A DNA stretch of 64,000 nucleotides from Aphrophora alni. Its lineage: Eukaryota > Arthropoda > Insecta > Hemiptera > Aphrophoridae. Shown here one piece after another: positions 1-13,468 of this stretch. The DNA is taken from NCBI GenBank assembly GCA_963513935.1, contig OY740770.1:95016511-95080510 (forward strand), given 5' to 3'. Numbering within the stretch: position 1 is the stretch's first letter; every line of letters begins with the position of its first letter. The position numbers and the translations under genes were made by a program. The notes below the pieces were generated by a model. That model had not been told where the DNA came from, did not search any database, and worked only from the letters and a program-made list of their open reading frames with translations.

Positions 1-3000
1 AATAAATGTGGAACCTCTAAACCTAATTTTATACCTCTAAACAGTCGATATGGTTTTGTACACAAAAATAAAGCTTATGCAAAATTCGATGATAATTGGA
101 CTGCCACCGTTATTATTGAAAATGGGTTAAAAACCAAAATTCTTCAATTCATTTAAAAACTACGATTGTACGAAATTTATTGAAAAACAGAGAAAATATT
201 AATGTTAAAAAGTATTTCTATTCATAAACGTATATTAACAAGAAGTAGTATTAGTTTCTAGAGACTATTCCAGTGGTTACAATAGCTTTAATGTTAAAGC
301 TAAATAACATGAGACGAGTGTGATGATTGCAAGAGTCAATTCCATTGTCCAGTAAACTTATCTAATTTAATAATTAATGAAAATTTTCTTTTTATAACTT
401 CAACAAATACGGGAAACCAGTTTAATCGACATCTTCAGAATAACAAAGAACTTGACAGAAAACGGAATCCTTTTCTAGTTGTTGAACCAATAAACATTAT
501 ATTTTTTTCCAACGTACTTAAATTAATTGAGTACGATGAGAAATATGATTAAATAATTAGAACTCCACTTAAATTAATGAGAATAATAGATTTGAGAAGA
601 ATATTTACATCTTAAAATAAAATGTTCATTGTAAGGCTAAAAAATCGGGCTTCGTTGTGTACTATACTGCGAAAGAAATAAGTAAATAATAAATAGATGG
701 AGTTACTTCAATAACGAATGTCTCATGTTCATGTTTTTATAAAACGGTTAGTTTGTAGTATTTGATTACAACCGTACTTTTAGTAGAATCAAAGAAAACG
801 AAATGTCTTACATTATATTCAAGAAAACAAATATTTACATAAACATTCGTAGAATGGCAGGCTAAGAATAGAAAACATTTTTCTTTTGGTTAAATATATT
901 TATATTGTTAAATGAATGAACTATATGTCTAAAACATTAAATATCGAACTATTTTTCTTTCTTATTTTATTGGGTTTCGACCTCACATTGAATTGACGAA
1001 AGGTATCCATGTATAAAATTTTTGACAAAATAACCACATTGTTTTGGGCTAATTTACATAATTATGTACACAATGTTCAAAAAAATTAAAATGAGGTCAT
1101 ATTAAGTTCTCTCTGAACTCCCATCATGCTGAAGGTGTTATAATTTTTAGTTATGAATGTATTTAATCTGGAATTACATGTATACATTTGATACTATATA
1201 TTTCTATCATTGTACATACATGTGTGTGTACAAATTAATACTCGACATTCGATTGTACGATTCGACTCTCGTTATGAAGTGATAAATCTAGAATCAAAAA
1301 GACATTCAAAGGAGTCACCATATTCTAGTACTAGAATTCTAGTACCTATATTCTAAAGCTATCTTAGAAAATAATAAAGAAGATAATTGCTCGAGCGATC
1401 AAAACAACACAGGTTGTGTCATCAAGAAAACCACATACGCAGTAACAAACACCAACTTGTACTGACGACAAACACTAGTAAACTGAGCAAAAGGGATGTG
1501 TACCAACGGGTTAGTTATACAGGGACCTTCGTCTTTTCTCTCAAACGTTTAGTCCTTGACCTTGTAGCCACCTCCTGAAAGTAATTAATCGAAAAAATGT
1601 CAGTCTTACATAAAGAATAATAATTTTTATTTATAATTTGTATTTCTGATTTTATCAATGGAAGCCAAAACCCCTTTACTTCTACTCTGCTTTGGCTTCT
1701 AGTATTGTCCATTAACATTATATGTGAGCCATCAATTATTTTTGTTTATGTTTTATACCATTATTATGTGCTTTAATGTAATAGCAGATATTTCTTGTTG
1801 AAACTCCATTATTATGTGCTGTTATATTTCATAAAATGTTCAATATTCGTTCTTTATAGTTAGTAAGGTTTAGTTCATTTTTACTTTCTTGATCAATAGA
1901 TCCCGAACCGTCATTTCTTTTTGGAAAGATGGTGATACGTTGCAGGTCCTACGATTGATTTCGATGAAGTCAATTTTCAAAATAGAAAAAGTTCGAGATA
2001 AGGGTAAACATGTTAAGTACCAAATTTGATTAAATAAATTGATTGTTTATTGATTTGTGCTAGTTCACTGCACCGACGACAGATTATTCCATGTGGACAG
2101 AAAGATAACAGTTCAAAATCAGCTCATTTTTTAAACTCATGAGTCTTTAGAAGTGATATTTTCATGAAGAACTCAAGATTGATTGATCTACATAATATCA
2201 GAACAACGTATATGTAAATAGTAAGAATACAAATTATCCTCTCAAAAAAGGCTCATAGATAAATGTTACTCAGATATTTAGGCATGTGTCGCAAAAAGGG
2301 ATAAAAGTATAATTACTATGTAGGCGTTATCGATGACAATTTTTTAAATATCCTAGGACGTTATTATTAAATGGCATAATTTTTCATAATATACATATTT
2401 TTATAAATTGTAGGTGATAAATTTCTACTTTAGGTTAAAAAAAAAATTGGATTTTGAAAAAATATTTAAAAAACTAATTTTACCTCATTATTAAAAAAAG
2501 AACTAGGTTATATTTAAATTTACCATATGTTTGTGTTTCGTACTTTTACGAAGGTTTATGCAATTTTCGATTGTTGTTATATATCCTTAAAGATTATTTG
2601 TCAAAAATAAAACCACTTTTATTAACGAAGATAAAAATTAAATTTCATTGAAATTTAAATATCATAGCTCAGTCAAACAAAGCCTAGGAGATATATTTGC
2701 GATGCTGTTTGTCATCGAAACTAGATACAGATAACCAATCACGCACACCGTGCCAATGACAAGTGACAGAAAACATTACCTTTCTCTTTTTTAGAACTAC
2801 TTTCTTTTCCCAAAGTCTCCTCCAATCATGGAACATGGTTTGGCAGCCTGTTCTCTATGAATTACAAAAAAGTTCGTGCATTTGCCAACAAATCCGTTCG
2901 CTAAACCACAATATAGAGAGTATTTCTTATTTATTATTATCTCTCTCTTTACATATATAGAGAAAACTAATGATTTAAAAAGAACTTTATATTTTTGCTT

Positions 3001-6000
3001 TAAACAACTGTGTTTTACAAAATGACGATTTTTTTACAAACTGTATGTCCCCAATAATATTTCAGACTATTATTTTATGGACCTATTCCTTTAAAATTGG
3101 TATCTAGAAGTTTTTTAGTTCTTAATTATATAAATAAATCACTTCTTACGTAACTTAACATTTGAATGTCTTTCCAAAAATAAGACAGTACTAAATTTAT
3201 TTTTTAAATAAAAATGGGCATTTATGGTTTTGAGCAAATTTTTTTCAAATGTAGCCACTAAATATGAACGCGTTTTAGGTCACTATCTCTTCAAAAAACC
3301 CCTGTGCAAGAGTTATCAGTAAAACTCCAAAACGGGACCATCATTAAAAGTAGTTTTAAGTTGGCTCGCCGATATTGATAAACTTTTTAATAAATGAGAA
3401 TGTTGATAACTCAAACTCAAGTACTAAACCAACAGTAAAAGAATATTACTTGGGGTTGGGAAAAGTTGCAACGAAAGACAAATAAACCTTATCAACAAAC
3501 TCTATTATAAGCATACATTTTTAAATTGTAATGGGTTTAATCAAACATATTCCAGTGTTTCTTTACGCTATTGAGAAAGTTTCTAAACCATTAATTTTAT
3601 ACCTTTTCAAGTATCTGAAATATTAGTGGATAATTAACCTACTTTCCACCTTGACATTTTATTTACTTTTTATTCCATCAATAGACCTGTTTTGGTTCAC
3701 TGATAGCTTCTTTAGGTGATTATTAATTACATAAAATTCAATCAAGTGTAAAATTTTGTCGACAATTACAGGGTTGGCCAGGTTTACTGGCAGGTATCTT
3801 GGATTTAACTGTTATCAAATACGGTGTAATTCTCGTGAGGTTCTATCTATTACAACGGTGTTATAGTAGCATTACAATAGAGCGACTATAGTGATACCGT
3901 GCTCCAAGTCAACCTCGAGTAGGCCTGACCAAGCCTATAACGAAAATATTTAAATTAGATATGGGCTACGGAAAAGTCATTACACCATAGAAAATAACAT
4001 CATTACAAAATCCAAAATGTCTTTATTACGCTTCATCTAATACAAAATTCCCGTCGCGAGTAGTAGAATTAATTTAGATTTTTTAAACTAATCATGTAGA
4101 AAATAAAGGGAGAGAGAAAATGTTTTAGAGCAGCTTGTTGAATATTTATACGCTAACAACGACGATTTTGGATTACTTATCTTATTCAAATTTTTTCAAA
4201 TAAAAAAAAAAATTATTACTATTGTTTCATATTTGTTTTTACTTTAGGAATGTACATTTTTTGAACCATTTTTCTGAATGTTGGCTGAAAGTTGTACGTG
4301 GTTGCCAAATTTCTACTTTAAACGATTTAGCTGTAAAACTATAAAACAGTCAGATAAATTTTCGTTTTATTAAAATGCACAAAACTAAGGTAATTTAATG
4401 TAATTAAAATTAAATTACTTTTTTCTATTAAATTTTTTTAAGCTCTGGTTGCATATAAACTACATATTAGTTCGCAAGCATTACTTAGTAATAAATTCGC
4501 GGTTAGGTTAGGTTGTTTTGATTACTTTTTTGAAGCCTATAAACTCAAAATTTGAAAAACTGAGATAAGGTAGCGTTTAGGACAACTCTTCTACTTTCTA
4601 ACGCTGCTTTGTGAATGATGATACGACCATCTGAGGTAATATGGCCTTTGTATGGTTTAATTGTTATTTTGGAAAAAACTACCAAAGCTACGGGGTCAAT
4701 ATTTAGAACATAGATTGGGTATGCAAAGATCTATATTTTCAGTTAATAAGAAAGTTTTACAAATAAAATTTTAAAAAAATATAAAGATTTAAATTATCTA
4801 AGCAAGAAATCAGCGTAATTGAACTTAATTTTGTTGGTTTTGTAATTCTCTACAACATTTTCCATAGTAGTTAACAAAGTTTTACAGGAAGACTTCGTGC
4901 AAAATGCAAAAACTACATTTTTAGCGATTTTATAAAAAATATTGAATTTTATTGCAATAAGTCATATTTTATCCACAGAACAAATTGGTGTTGGTTTAGT
5001 ACTACTATTAATTTTGTGACCAAAAGGTTTTTTTTCTATAAATGACCTGGGCTAGTGATAATTTTTACTGATGAAATCTTGTATGACAAACAAATTTTAA
5101 TCCAGCGTCTAATATATTTGGAGGATTTACAGCAACTAATGTAATTGAAGTAAATAGTCAGTCATCAATAACAACTCTGAGTCTTACAAAAAACCAATGC
5201 TCATTTTTGTATTGAATATTTTATTGTGAGAACTTTTTTCCATAGATTTGCCACTTAAAATCGGAAAATATAACCAATAGATCAGATAGAGCTACATGTG
5301 TGGCAACAGAAATTTTACTTATTATTATGATAATTTTATTGGTTAACCTAATGTAAAATTCATATGTTATGAAATTTTAAAATTAATTGTTATGGTAACG
5401 AATGTTGAAATAGTTAAATTTCAAGATGATTTGTAAGTTCCAATTGGCTTAGTGGATTTGAAATTTAAGGTGCTGTAAATTAGAATTTAAATATTTGACT
5501 TCGTCACGTCTGACACTTTGTCTAGTTCGAATTAAGTGGGAAAAGTCGTGACGATGAATCAAATAGTTTTCTAGAAAAGTTTGTTACATTTAGATTTCAT
5601 ATTTCAACTGCCATTATTACCAATATACCTGACAAAATCTGTCTTATTCGTCTAATTTAAGAGATTTATATCATACCCTTTCCCCCTTCATTTATAAATT
5701 AAATTTAGATAATTTTTATATTATGTAAGCAATGAATAATTGTGAATTATTTGAATTGATAGGCGAAGCTGGTGTGTATATATGTATATAAGCTACATGT
5801 TGCAGGCGTTTAAATGATCTGCATAATAGAGTTTTATTTAGATAATGTTTTTAAGGCTTCATTATGTAAAAAAGTTATCTTATAACAATAACTACTGTAG
5901 TTTAGAAGAGTGTGTTTTTGTAAGGTAGTGTGTGTGGAGGTGGGGGGGGGGGGGGAAACGAAATTAAAAGTGTTAAAAGTTTATCGCAATTATTTTTGTT

Positions 6001-6769
6001 TACGTAAACCACTTTTAGCCATCGTAAAGGTGAGTAAGTGAGTAAATGTGTGTGAGCACGCATGTCTGTGTGTGCTATATAAACCCAGAATGTTCACACG
6101 ATTTTTACCAAATTTCGTAAAGATATTGGTTTTTAAATGATTTTAATCACTTTAATTATAAAAATTGAAGAAAAAAGTTTTGAGTCTACTAGTCAATAAT
6201 TTATTCAGATTTAGTCTAAATTTATTAAAAACATTTACTTCAACTTGTAAAACAGGTAGTTTGCTTTCAGCCGATTTGTTGATTTTTGTGTGAAAAAATA
6301 TACTTTTTAAATTTAAGTGAAGGACAATACAAAGCCGAGTTGTTATACAATTGTATATTATATTAATTTCTAAAATTCAAAAATACATATTATAGAGATT
6401 CAATGGAAATTAGTGACAGCATGCACATAATTATTTAAATTAGAAATATTTCAACACCACTACTATCCCATCCTTAAAGTCTCCTGATAGTAATCCACAC
6501 AGTAAAGTAAGAAAAGGATTGATTATTTATTTTTATTGAAAAATACCAACATAAAAATCTTAACAATATTTTATCATAAAGGTTTAAATAAGAGGATTAA
6601 TTTCCATTTTTACAGGCTGAAACTCAAGTAAAATTTGATTAAAACCAGTTTATTGGTTTTTAAGAAACATTTTAAATAAAACATAAATTCAGCCTGTTTG
6701 AATCTTTCTAGTCTTACACATCAAGGTAGATAATTATCGATTGCTATTAAAGAGGATGACAACGGTCTG
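1..6769. other. Gene-free AT-rich DNA
   Basis: No coding region, RNA gene or clear mobile element recognised. Only short chance open frames occur. A G14 tract lies at 5942-5955, and a GGTTAGGTTAGG telomere-like pair at 4501-4514 is too short to be an array. Confidence 0.6.
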
Positions 6770-6905
6770 TGGATTGGAGAGTGTCTACGGCCCAGTTATA
6801 TGGCCCGAATCAAGGCAACTTGTGCCGAGTTCCGCTTGGTGATGTTCTGCGGCTGTCAGCTGTGTAGCATCTTTGCCATCAGCTGTTCCGCTCCATTCCC
6901 TGACA
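6770..6905. other. GC-richer island, no gene seen
   Basis: Contains ATATGGCCCGAATCAAGGCA and two CAGCTG motifs (GTCAGCTGTG, ATCAGCTGTT). Frames on both strands are open for about 40 codons, but without good splice or start signals. A regulatory element or repeat fragment is as likely as an exon. Confidence 0.2.
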
Positions 6906-8194
6906 ATAATTATTACTGAACGTTGACATTAATACATGAGAGATGAGACGACAGTGTTTCTGTAGTGTTAGTTTATAGATTATATTATATTGAGTTTACA
7001 AAAGAGAAGATGTTTTATGAGTGAATCTTTTATATCTGTCAAGTTTATTATGTTTTAATATTTATGTACTATAGAAGTTATGTGATGAGTCAAAAAACGA
7101 CGTAATATTTTATATCCTGTCCGTTTCAGGATTTCCTGAGTGCAGAAATTGTGATAAAAAAATGTCTCTTCATCTTTCTTTCTCTTTTCTGTTCTCTGTT
7201 CAATGCTCTAGATTGCAGTCAAATTTTGTACGTGATCATGTTTTTGTCCATATTTTAATCAAATGCGATTTAAGGGTGGCACAAGCAAGCAAGCTCAGGA
7301 GTTATTTTAGTATAAATATAACTTATAAAATAAAGAAAAAGTAATAAAAAATTTACAAGCTTTCTATACCAAACTATATCCACGATAAATACTTTGGGTT
7401 AAAAGTGAATAAACTTGAAACTTAAATTTCTTTAAATTTAGTTTTTTTCACGCCTAGAGATAGTAGACATTTGGGGTAGATACTGATAAATATTAAATTT
7501 AGTTTTATAAATGGATCTGTCAGAAAATTAGTGCATTGTTTTTGCATAGTTTATTTAACTATTTGCCAGGTCTATATTTATTTCTCCAGAGGTGTTTTTA
7601 ATCTTTTCCAAAAATGAACAAATTTAATACAGTATTTAACTGTTTTTAATATATTACGATTTTAACAGTGGAATGTTGAGGTGCCAGAGAAGATTACTTC
7701 TTATAGGTAAATAAGTGGTTTGACATGTGTTTGACACGTGGAGGTTGAAGTGAGCTTAAAAATATTAAGTCTACTAAATGTAAAAGTCTTGTCAGATGTA
7801 GTTTTTAGTTAATAAATCACATTTTCAGTCTACTTTCGCGGCGTACAAGGTTACATTTAGTTTTCTAAAGTACTCTCATTGCGCATACTCCAATTTGTCA
7901 TGCTCTGTTTTGCCCGATAAACATTGTTTTAACCGTCTACAACTAATATTTACTTACATTAAAATTCACGCTTTAAAGATTACCCCTTTTTATTTACAAT
8001 TTGTGTTTGCAAAACGAGGTTTTAAATTTGTTTGCAGTAATAATGATTTGTGGAAGTGTGTGTTAGTGTAGGCTAGAAGCAGGTCAATATTAATTAGTAA
8101 CACACAGTTTCATAAGTACGCGTACACTTTATGCCCTTTAATTTAATCAGAATTAAGAAATTCTTTTAATAGAGGAAAACCTTGATTTCTAGTT

Positions 8195-8265
<71 letters not shown>

Positions 8266-8578
8266 AATAAAGTAGCTTACTCTGAACAGGAAGTGATTAC
8301 ATAGTAGGCCTACGATTGTTTATCAATACATAAAACCGAATATTTTCAACTAAATGTATGTATACATTTTTTTAAATAGTTTTTTGATACTTACAAGTTT
8401 TGGAGGTTCTGTTAAAAAATTGTCTTTTTTCTGAATATCAATTATTATAGTTTTTATTGCAATGGAAATTTCTTGGCAAATTGTTGAAATAGAAAGGTAT
8501 CTCTAAAAGGAGTCTTACCCAGTATACATAGAGTTAATTTAAAACAGTTGATACGAATTGTAACTAAGCCTTGTAATT
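6906..8578. other. Gene-free AT-rich DNA up to the satellite array
   Basis: Nothing recognised apart from the TA tract at 8198-8262. The 60-codon frame at 7162 has no support. Confidence 0.6.
8198..8262. repeat. (TA)n microsatellite
   Basis: An uninterrupted alternating A/T tract of about 65 bp. Confidence 0.97.
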
Positions 8579-10090
8579 GTATATATCACCACTTTCTTGT
8601 TGTCGGCTAGCCCCGGGCCTCGTAGATGTGTATATATTAAAAAGTCTCCAATCGCTCCCCAAGTATCAGTGTCTCTGACCTGACGGGTCTCGAAGGTATA
8701 TATCACCACTTTCTTGTTGTCGGCTAGCCCCGGGCCTCGTAGATGTGTATATATTAAAAAGTCTCCAATCGCTCCCCAAGTATCAGTGTCTCTGACCTGA
8801 CGGGTCTCGAAGGTATACATCATATGATGGAACCTGACCTGACGGGTCTCGAATGTATATATCACCACTTTCTTGTTGTCGGCTAGCCCCGGGCCTCGTA
8901 GATGTGTATATATTAAAAAGTCTCCAATCGCTCCCCAAGTATCAGTGTCTCTGACCTGACGGGTCTCGAAGGTATACATCATATGATGGAACCTGACCTG
9001 ACGGGTCTCGAATGTATATATCACCACTTTCTTGTTGTCGGCTAGCCCCGGGCCTCGTAGATGTGTATATATTAAAAAGTCTCCAATCGCTCCCCAAGTA
9101 TCAGTGTCTCTGACCTGACGGGTCTCGAAGGTATACATCATATGATGGAACCTGACCTGACGGGTCTCGAATGTATATATCACCACTTTCTTGTTGTCGG
9201 CTAGCCCCGGGCCTCGTAGATGTGTATATATTAAAAAGTCTCCAATCGCTCCCCAAGTATCAGTGTCTCTGACCTGACGGGTCTCGAAGGTATACATCAT
9301 ATGATGGAACCTGACCTGACGGGTCTCGAATGTATATATCACCACTTTCTTGATGTCGGCTAGCCCCGGGTCTCGTAGATGTGTATATATTAAAAAGTCT
9401 CCAATCGCTCCCCAAGTATCAGTGTCTCTGACCTGACGGGTCTCGAAGGTATACATCATATGATGGAACCTGACCTGACGGGTCTCGAATGTATATATCA
9501 CCACTTTCTTGATGTCGGCTAGCCCCGGGTCTCGTAGATGTGTATATATTAAAAAGTCTCCAATCGCTCCCCAAGTATCAGTGTCTCTGACCTGACGGGT
9601 CTCGAAGGTATACATCATATGATGGAACCTGACCTGACGGGTCTCGAATGTATATATCACCACTTTCTTGTTGTCGGCTAGCCCCGGGTCTCGTAGATGT
9701 GTATATATTAAAAAGTCTCCAATCGCTCCCCAAGTATCAGTGTCTCTGACCTGACGGGTCTCGAAGGTATACATCATATGATGGAACCTGACCTGACGGG
9801 TCTCGAATGTATATATCACCACTTTCTTGATGTCGGCTAGCCCCGGGTCTCGTAGATGTGTATATATTAAAAAGTCTCCAATCGCTCCCCAAGTATCAGT
9901 GTCTCTGACCTGACGGGTCTCGAAGGTATACATCATATGATGGAACCTGACCTGACGGGTCTCGAATGTATATATCACCACTTTCTTGATGTCGGCTAGC
10001 CCCGGGTCTCGTAGATGTGTATATATTAAAAAGTCTCCAATCGCTCCCCAAGTATCAGTGTCTCTGACCTGACGGGTCTCGAAGGTGTAT
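8579..10090 (-). repeat. 159-bp minisatellite/satellite array, ten units
   Basis: The anchor ACTTTCTTG recurs at 8591, 8708, 8867, 9026, 9185, 9344, 9503, 9662, 9821 and 9980. All spacings are 159 bp except the first, which is 117. Each full unit contains CTGACCTGACGGGTCTCGAA twice, 42 bp apart. The short first unit lacks exactly one such 42-bp interval, as expected from slippage or unequal exchange between these direct repeats. Units also hold a CCCCGGG word and the palindrome CATCATATGATG. Copies 1-5 read GGGCCTCG and copies 6-10 read GGGTCTCG. Because 159, 117 and 42 are all multiples of three, a 480-codon open frame runs through the array on the minus strand (9981-8539). This is a consequence of the period and not evidence for a gene. 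Confidence 0.95.
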
Positions 10091-10555
10091 GTGATGGAAC
10101 CTCCACTCGGTGTCCCAACGAATCTTGTAACCAGTATACGAATATCACATTTTCCTTCGAGGTCAGGTTTCCAAATTTTATTTTTGATAAAAATTTCGCT
10201 ATTTTTAATCGTAGAGAGGTGTAAGTTGGTGATTTGCCTGCAAAATTGAATTCTGCATATTTGTATCTAATGTTAACATAAGAGATATGATGAACAACTA
10301 TTTAAAAGTTGACACCTTTTTGAAATTTTAAATGAAACGCTCCTAAATTTCAATATGAACACACTATAGCTCCCTATACAAAATCTCATGTCCCTAATCA
10401 TAAGATTTGTGGCCACTATCGTAATTAAATACACACAACAATGACAACTACAATGGAGGAAAGGCGTGTGAAAATCACTTTTTCGCTTTTCTGATGCCAT
10501 GAAACGTGAAGAGAGTCAAATTTTCTTACACTGTATTTCGAATGCCGAGGAAATA
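10091..10555 (+). repeat. Flank of the dispersed repeat that hosts the 159-bp array
   Basis: This flank is collinear with 29470-29765: both have a TATACGAATATCA word, a GAGGTCAGG/AAGGTCGG word, ACACACTATAG, a TTTGTGGCCA word, AAAATCACTTTTTC/GAAATCACTTTTTC, and CATGAAACGTGAAGA/CATGAATCGTGAAGA. This copy is longer by about 90 bp in the middle. No protein-coding capacity or clean termini were seen, so the element class is unknown. Confidence 0.7.
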
Positions 10556-11589
10556 ATTCATAAATCAGCTGTCCGTTTCTTGCAGATATAAACAATTTGT
10601 TACCATAACAACCAATTAAACAAATTTTATTACAGCTGATTATTACAATAACCGTAATATTAATTTGAGGGTAGGTTATAGGATAATTATAAGTTTATGA
10701 CAATTATCGCTATCACAAGGGTTAGTCACTACAAAAGGAAGTATAAGTTTGCGAATTACACTGAGTTGTTAATGACGCCCGTCAAGGTTCCAATACAACC
10801 TATATTAAGTAAGAAATTTGCTCCGCTTCGGTCTATCATTCAACGATGACCTAGATACGTTCAGTACAAGGTCATCCATTAGATTTTGGATTTTAATATT
10901 TTAAATTTGGGGATATGCTATTTTATACTAATGCCAATTTTGTAAATTAGGGTGTACTAATTAGTTCCCGCTTTATTTCCAATAAAACACTCTACAGTTT
11001 TGTTTAAACTGTCAATGTTATTAACCTGTCAAATAGAAGTAATATATTCGTATTATTTAAACTGCGAGTTTAGTAATTCAATCCTTATTTCCTGATTTTA
11101 CGTTTCGTAGCTTAATTAATTGGAAAGGTTTTTCGATACACCTGTCATTGTCTGTATCTAAATAAGATTTTGAGTGAAACTTTAAATTTGTTACGATGGA
11201 CTCCATTTGAAATCTGTAATATATCTAATGAGAAACCATTTTTTTTAATCTAAAGAAAGAAAATCCGTAAAGAAGTTACTGTTTTTGAGATTAAAAAAAA
11301 AATTATTGTTTTTAATAAATACGTTTATTAAGACGATGGGTTTAATTTTGACTTAATTTTAATGACTTGTTGTTAAATATGTATTGTTTACCATGTTTCC
11401 AATATTAATGAAACTTTTTATTTTTGTGTGTGATATAAATGACATTTTGTGGTACCTATGTTTTTAAAAGTGCTATAGGTTCGAAGTGACATAGGTTTTT
11501 ATGTACATGGTCCCAAAATTAAAAAAATTTGAAACGTCATATCGGCAAACTATAGAATCAGTTTATTGTATTTAACCCCTTATTGGTTA

Positions 11590-11850
11590 AAGGCGAAAAA
11601 CCATTCGGTCATCATCACCTTATGAATAAAGGAAGAAAAGAACACTAAATAAAGACCACTAATCCTCGAATACTCTAATATTATCAGAGTCAGAATACGT
11701 ACTGGTCAAGAGAGACCTGGTATGAAAGATGGAAAAGAGGGATCTAACCCATCTAGGATCCCTCACACGCTACTGGTGAGCTTCTAAGGGATTAATTTAC
11801 ATATATACTTCACATACCTCCAGTGCAGAGGCAGAGATCTAAAAAAAAGC
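11590..11850 (+). repeat. SINE-like dispersed repeat, copy A
   Basis: It shares the ordered words CATCATC.CCTTATGAA, GAAAAGAACA, CCTCGAATACTCTAAT, GGTCAAGAGAGAC, GGGATCTAACCC and GATCC with the copies at 24.8, 32.7, 43.4, 44.0 and 48.4 kb. It is about 250 bp long with no coding potential. Confidence 0.7.
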
Positions 11851-12739
11851 TAAACAAGTTTATCTCTTTACTAGAAAAGAAAAGATATACTAGGCCTCTA
11901 ATCTGAATTTTCCGTTTACGTTAAGAAATTGAAGTTATGTAAGTAGTGTTTAAAATTGAAAAAAACGTTTAATTCACGCATGACGTAAACCAGTGAAAAG
12001 GATCAAACAGTTTTAAAACAGTAGATTTTTTAAACTCGTTTTCTGCTTGAGCGGTTGTACTTTGTGATATGTTTACCAAAGTTGATATAAACATTGTATT
12101 TTTCCATGTTTGGAGACTAAGTAAAGTTAAAAATGCAACTTTAAGATGATTTTTTAATTAAACATTTTTTTTTTTAAATGACGATGTCACATAGATATTA
12201 TAATTTATTTAATAATTTTATGTAATTATTTAAAACAGCGTTAAATCACGTAAACAAGATTTACCGTAAGAGAATCTAAAGAAAGACAAAAGAAATAATG
12301 AGCTTTTTAATGGACATCATGCTTCTTTATCTTCAGCATGTAATAACAAGTTTAGCAATTTTACTATTCTAAAAGTTTATTACTCTTTTAGATAATTTGG
12401 GAAACATGTTAAGATTTTTCATTACGTCTTTGAATAGTTCTTTTAAAAAAAGTTGAGAATCGTATTCTCTGTTAGTGTTTATAGGATAGAAAAATAAATA
12501 GAAACAGGAATTTATTAAGTTCTAACCCATTAATTATATATACATACATACAAAATGGCGACCACAGTTGATGTTCAATCTTTGCCACTTAATACGTAGC
12601 CTTTATTATTACTATATATATTTTTAGTTAAAGGTGAAACATAATTTTGCCTTATTGAGATTAACTACTATTTATTTTTGTAACATTTTAAGTATATGTT
12701 AGATGTCAACAAGTATATGTTAGCAGAACCAGATGTCAA

Positions 12740-13468
12740 TAAGCCCCCGGAACTGTTAAGTAACTTTAAAATTTTAAAAGATAGAAGGTTCAAAGTTTAG
12801 AAATGTTTTTTGTGTAAAAACACTATATTTTGGCATTATAAAACAAATTTTCTCCCACCCCGAAATCGGGGTTTAGGGAGGGGGCAACTCAAAATTTTCT
12901 AATATAATATCATCGATTAGGCTACTACCGAAATTTACATGTATTATTTTAACACAAAATAACTTGCTCAAATTAGAGGTCGCTATTTTACTTTAATTTT
13001 AAATGGCGACCGGTTAAATATTAAAATTTGGTATTATACTTTAAAATTTTAGCTCTGAAAAAATAATTTTTTGTTTTAATTAAAATTTTAGTTTAAAATG
13101 CAGTTCCTCGTCAAACCTGAATGAAATAAAGTATGTTTTTTCTATTATAATTTTGTCTTATTATTTTCCTTTTAAGTAAATTAGTTTTTTTTAAACTTTT
13201 GACCGGCAAACATATAAACATTTAACATGATTTATATTAAGATAGCAACCTCTATTTTGCGAGCTTATTTTTTATTAACCTTTAGATTGAGGTTTAACTC
13301 GATGGGCTATTTGAAATTTTTGAGTTGCCTCCCCAAAACTCAACTCATTTTGGGGGTAGGATTAAAAAACCTAATAATGCCAAAATGTAGTATTCTTAGA
13401 CTAAAAAAATTTCTAAAATTTTAGCTTTCTACCTCTTATAGTTTAAAAGTTATTTAATTGTCCCTGGA
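12740..13468. mobile_element. Foldback (long inverted-repeat) element, copy 1
   Basis: The left arm (about 12740-13040) and right arm (about 13170-13468) are inverted copies. TTTTGGCATTATA (12829) pairs with a TAATGCCAAAA (13375), GGGAGGGGGCAACTC pairs with GAGTTGCCTCCCC, and AAAAGATAGAAGG pairs with the CTTTCTACCTCTTATAG region. The arms are noticeably diverged, so the insertion is old. The element has no coding capacity and resembles a non-autonomous DNA transposon. The exact ends and target duplication are uncertain. Confidence 0.65.

Noticed and set aside
4501..4514. GGTTAGGTTAGG as insect telomeric repeat
   Set aside because: Only two units, like other scattered examples here (for example near 25557). 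Not an array.
8539..9981. 480-codon minus-strand open frame as a real protein gene
   Set aside because: It is fully explained by a stop-free 159-bp tandem unit whose length is divisible by three. There is no independent start context, domain or non-repetitive region.
8579..10090. CRISPR array
   Set aside because: Whole units are conserved with no variable spacers, the context is eukaryotic and no cas genes are present.
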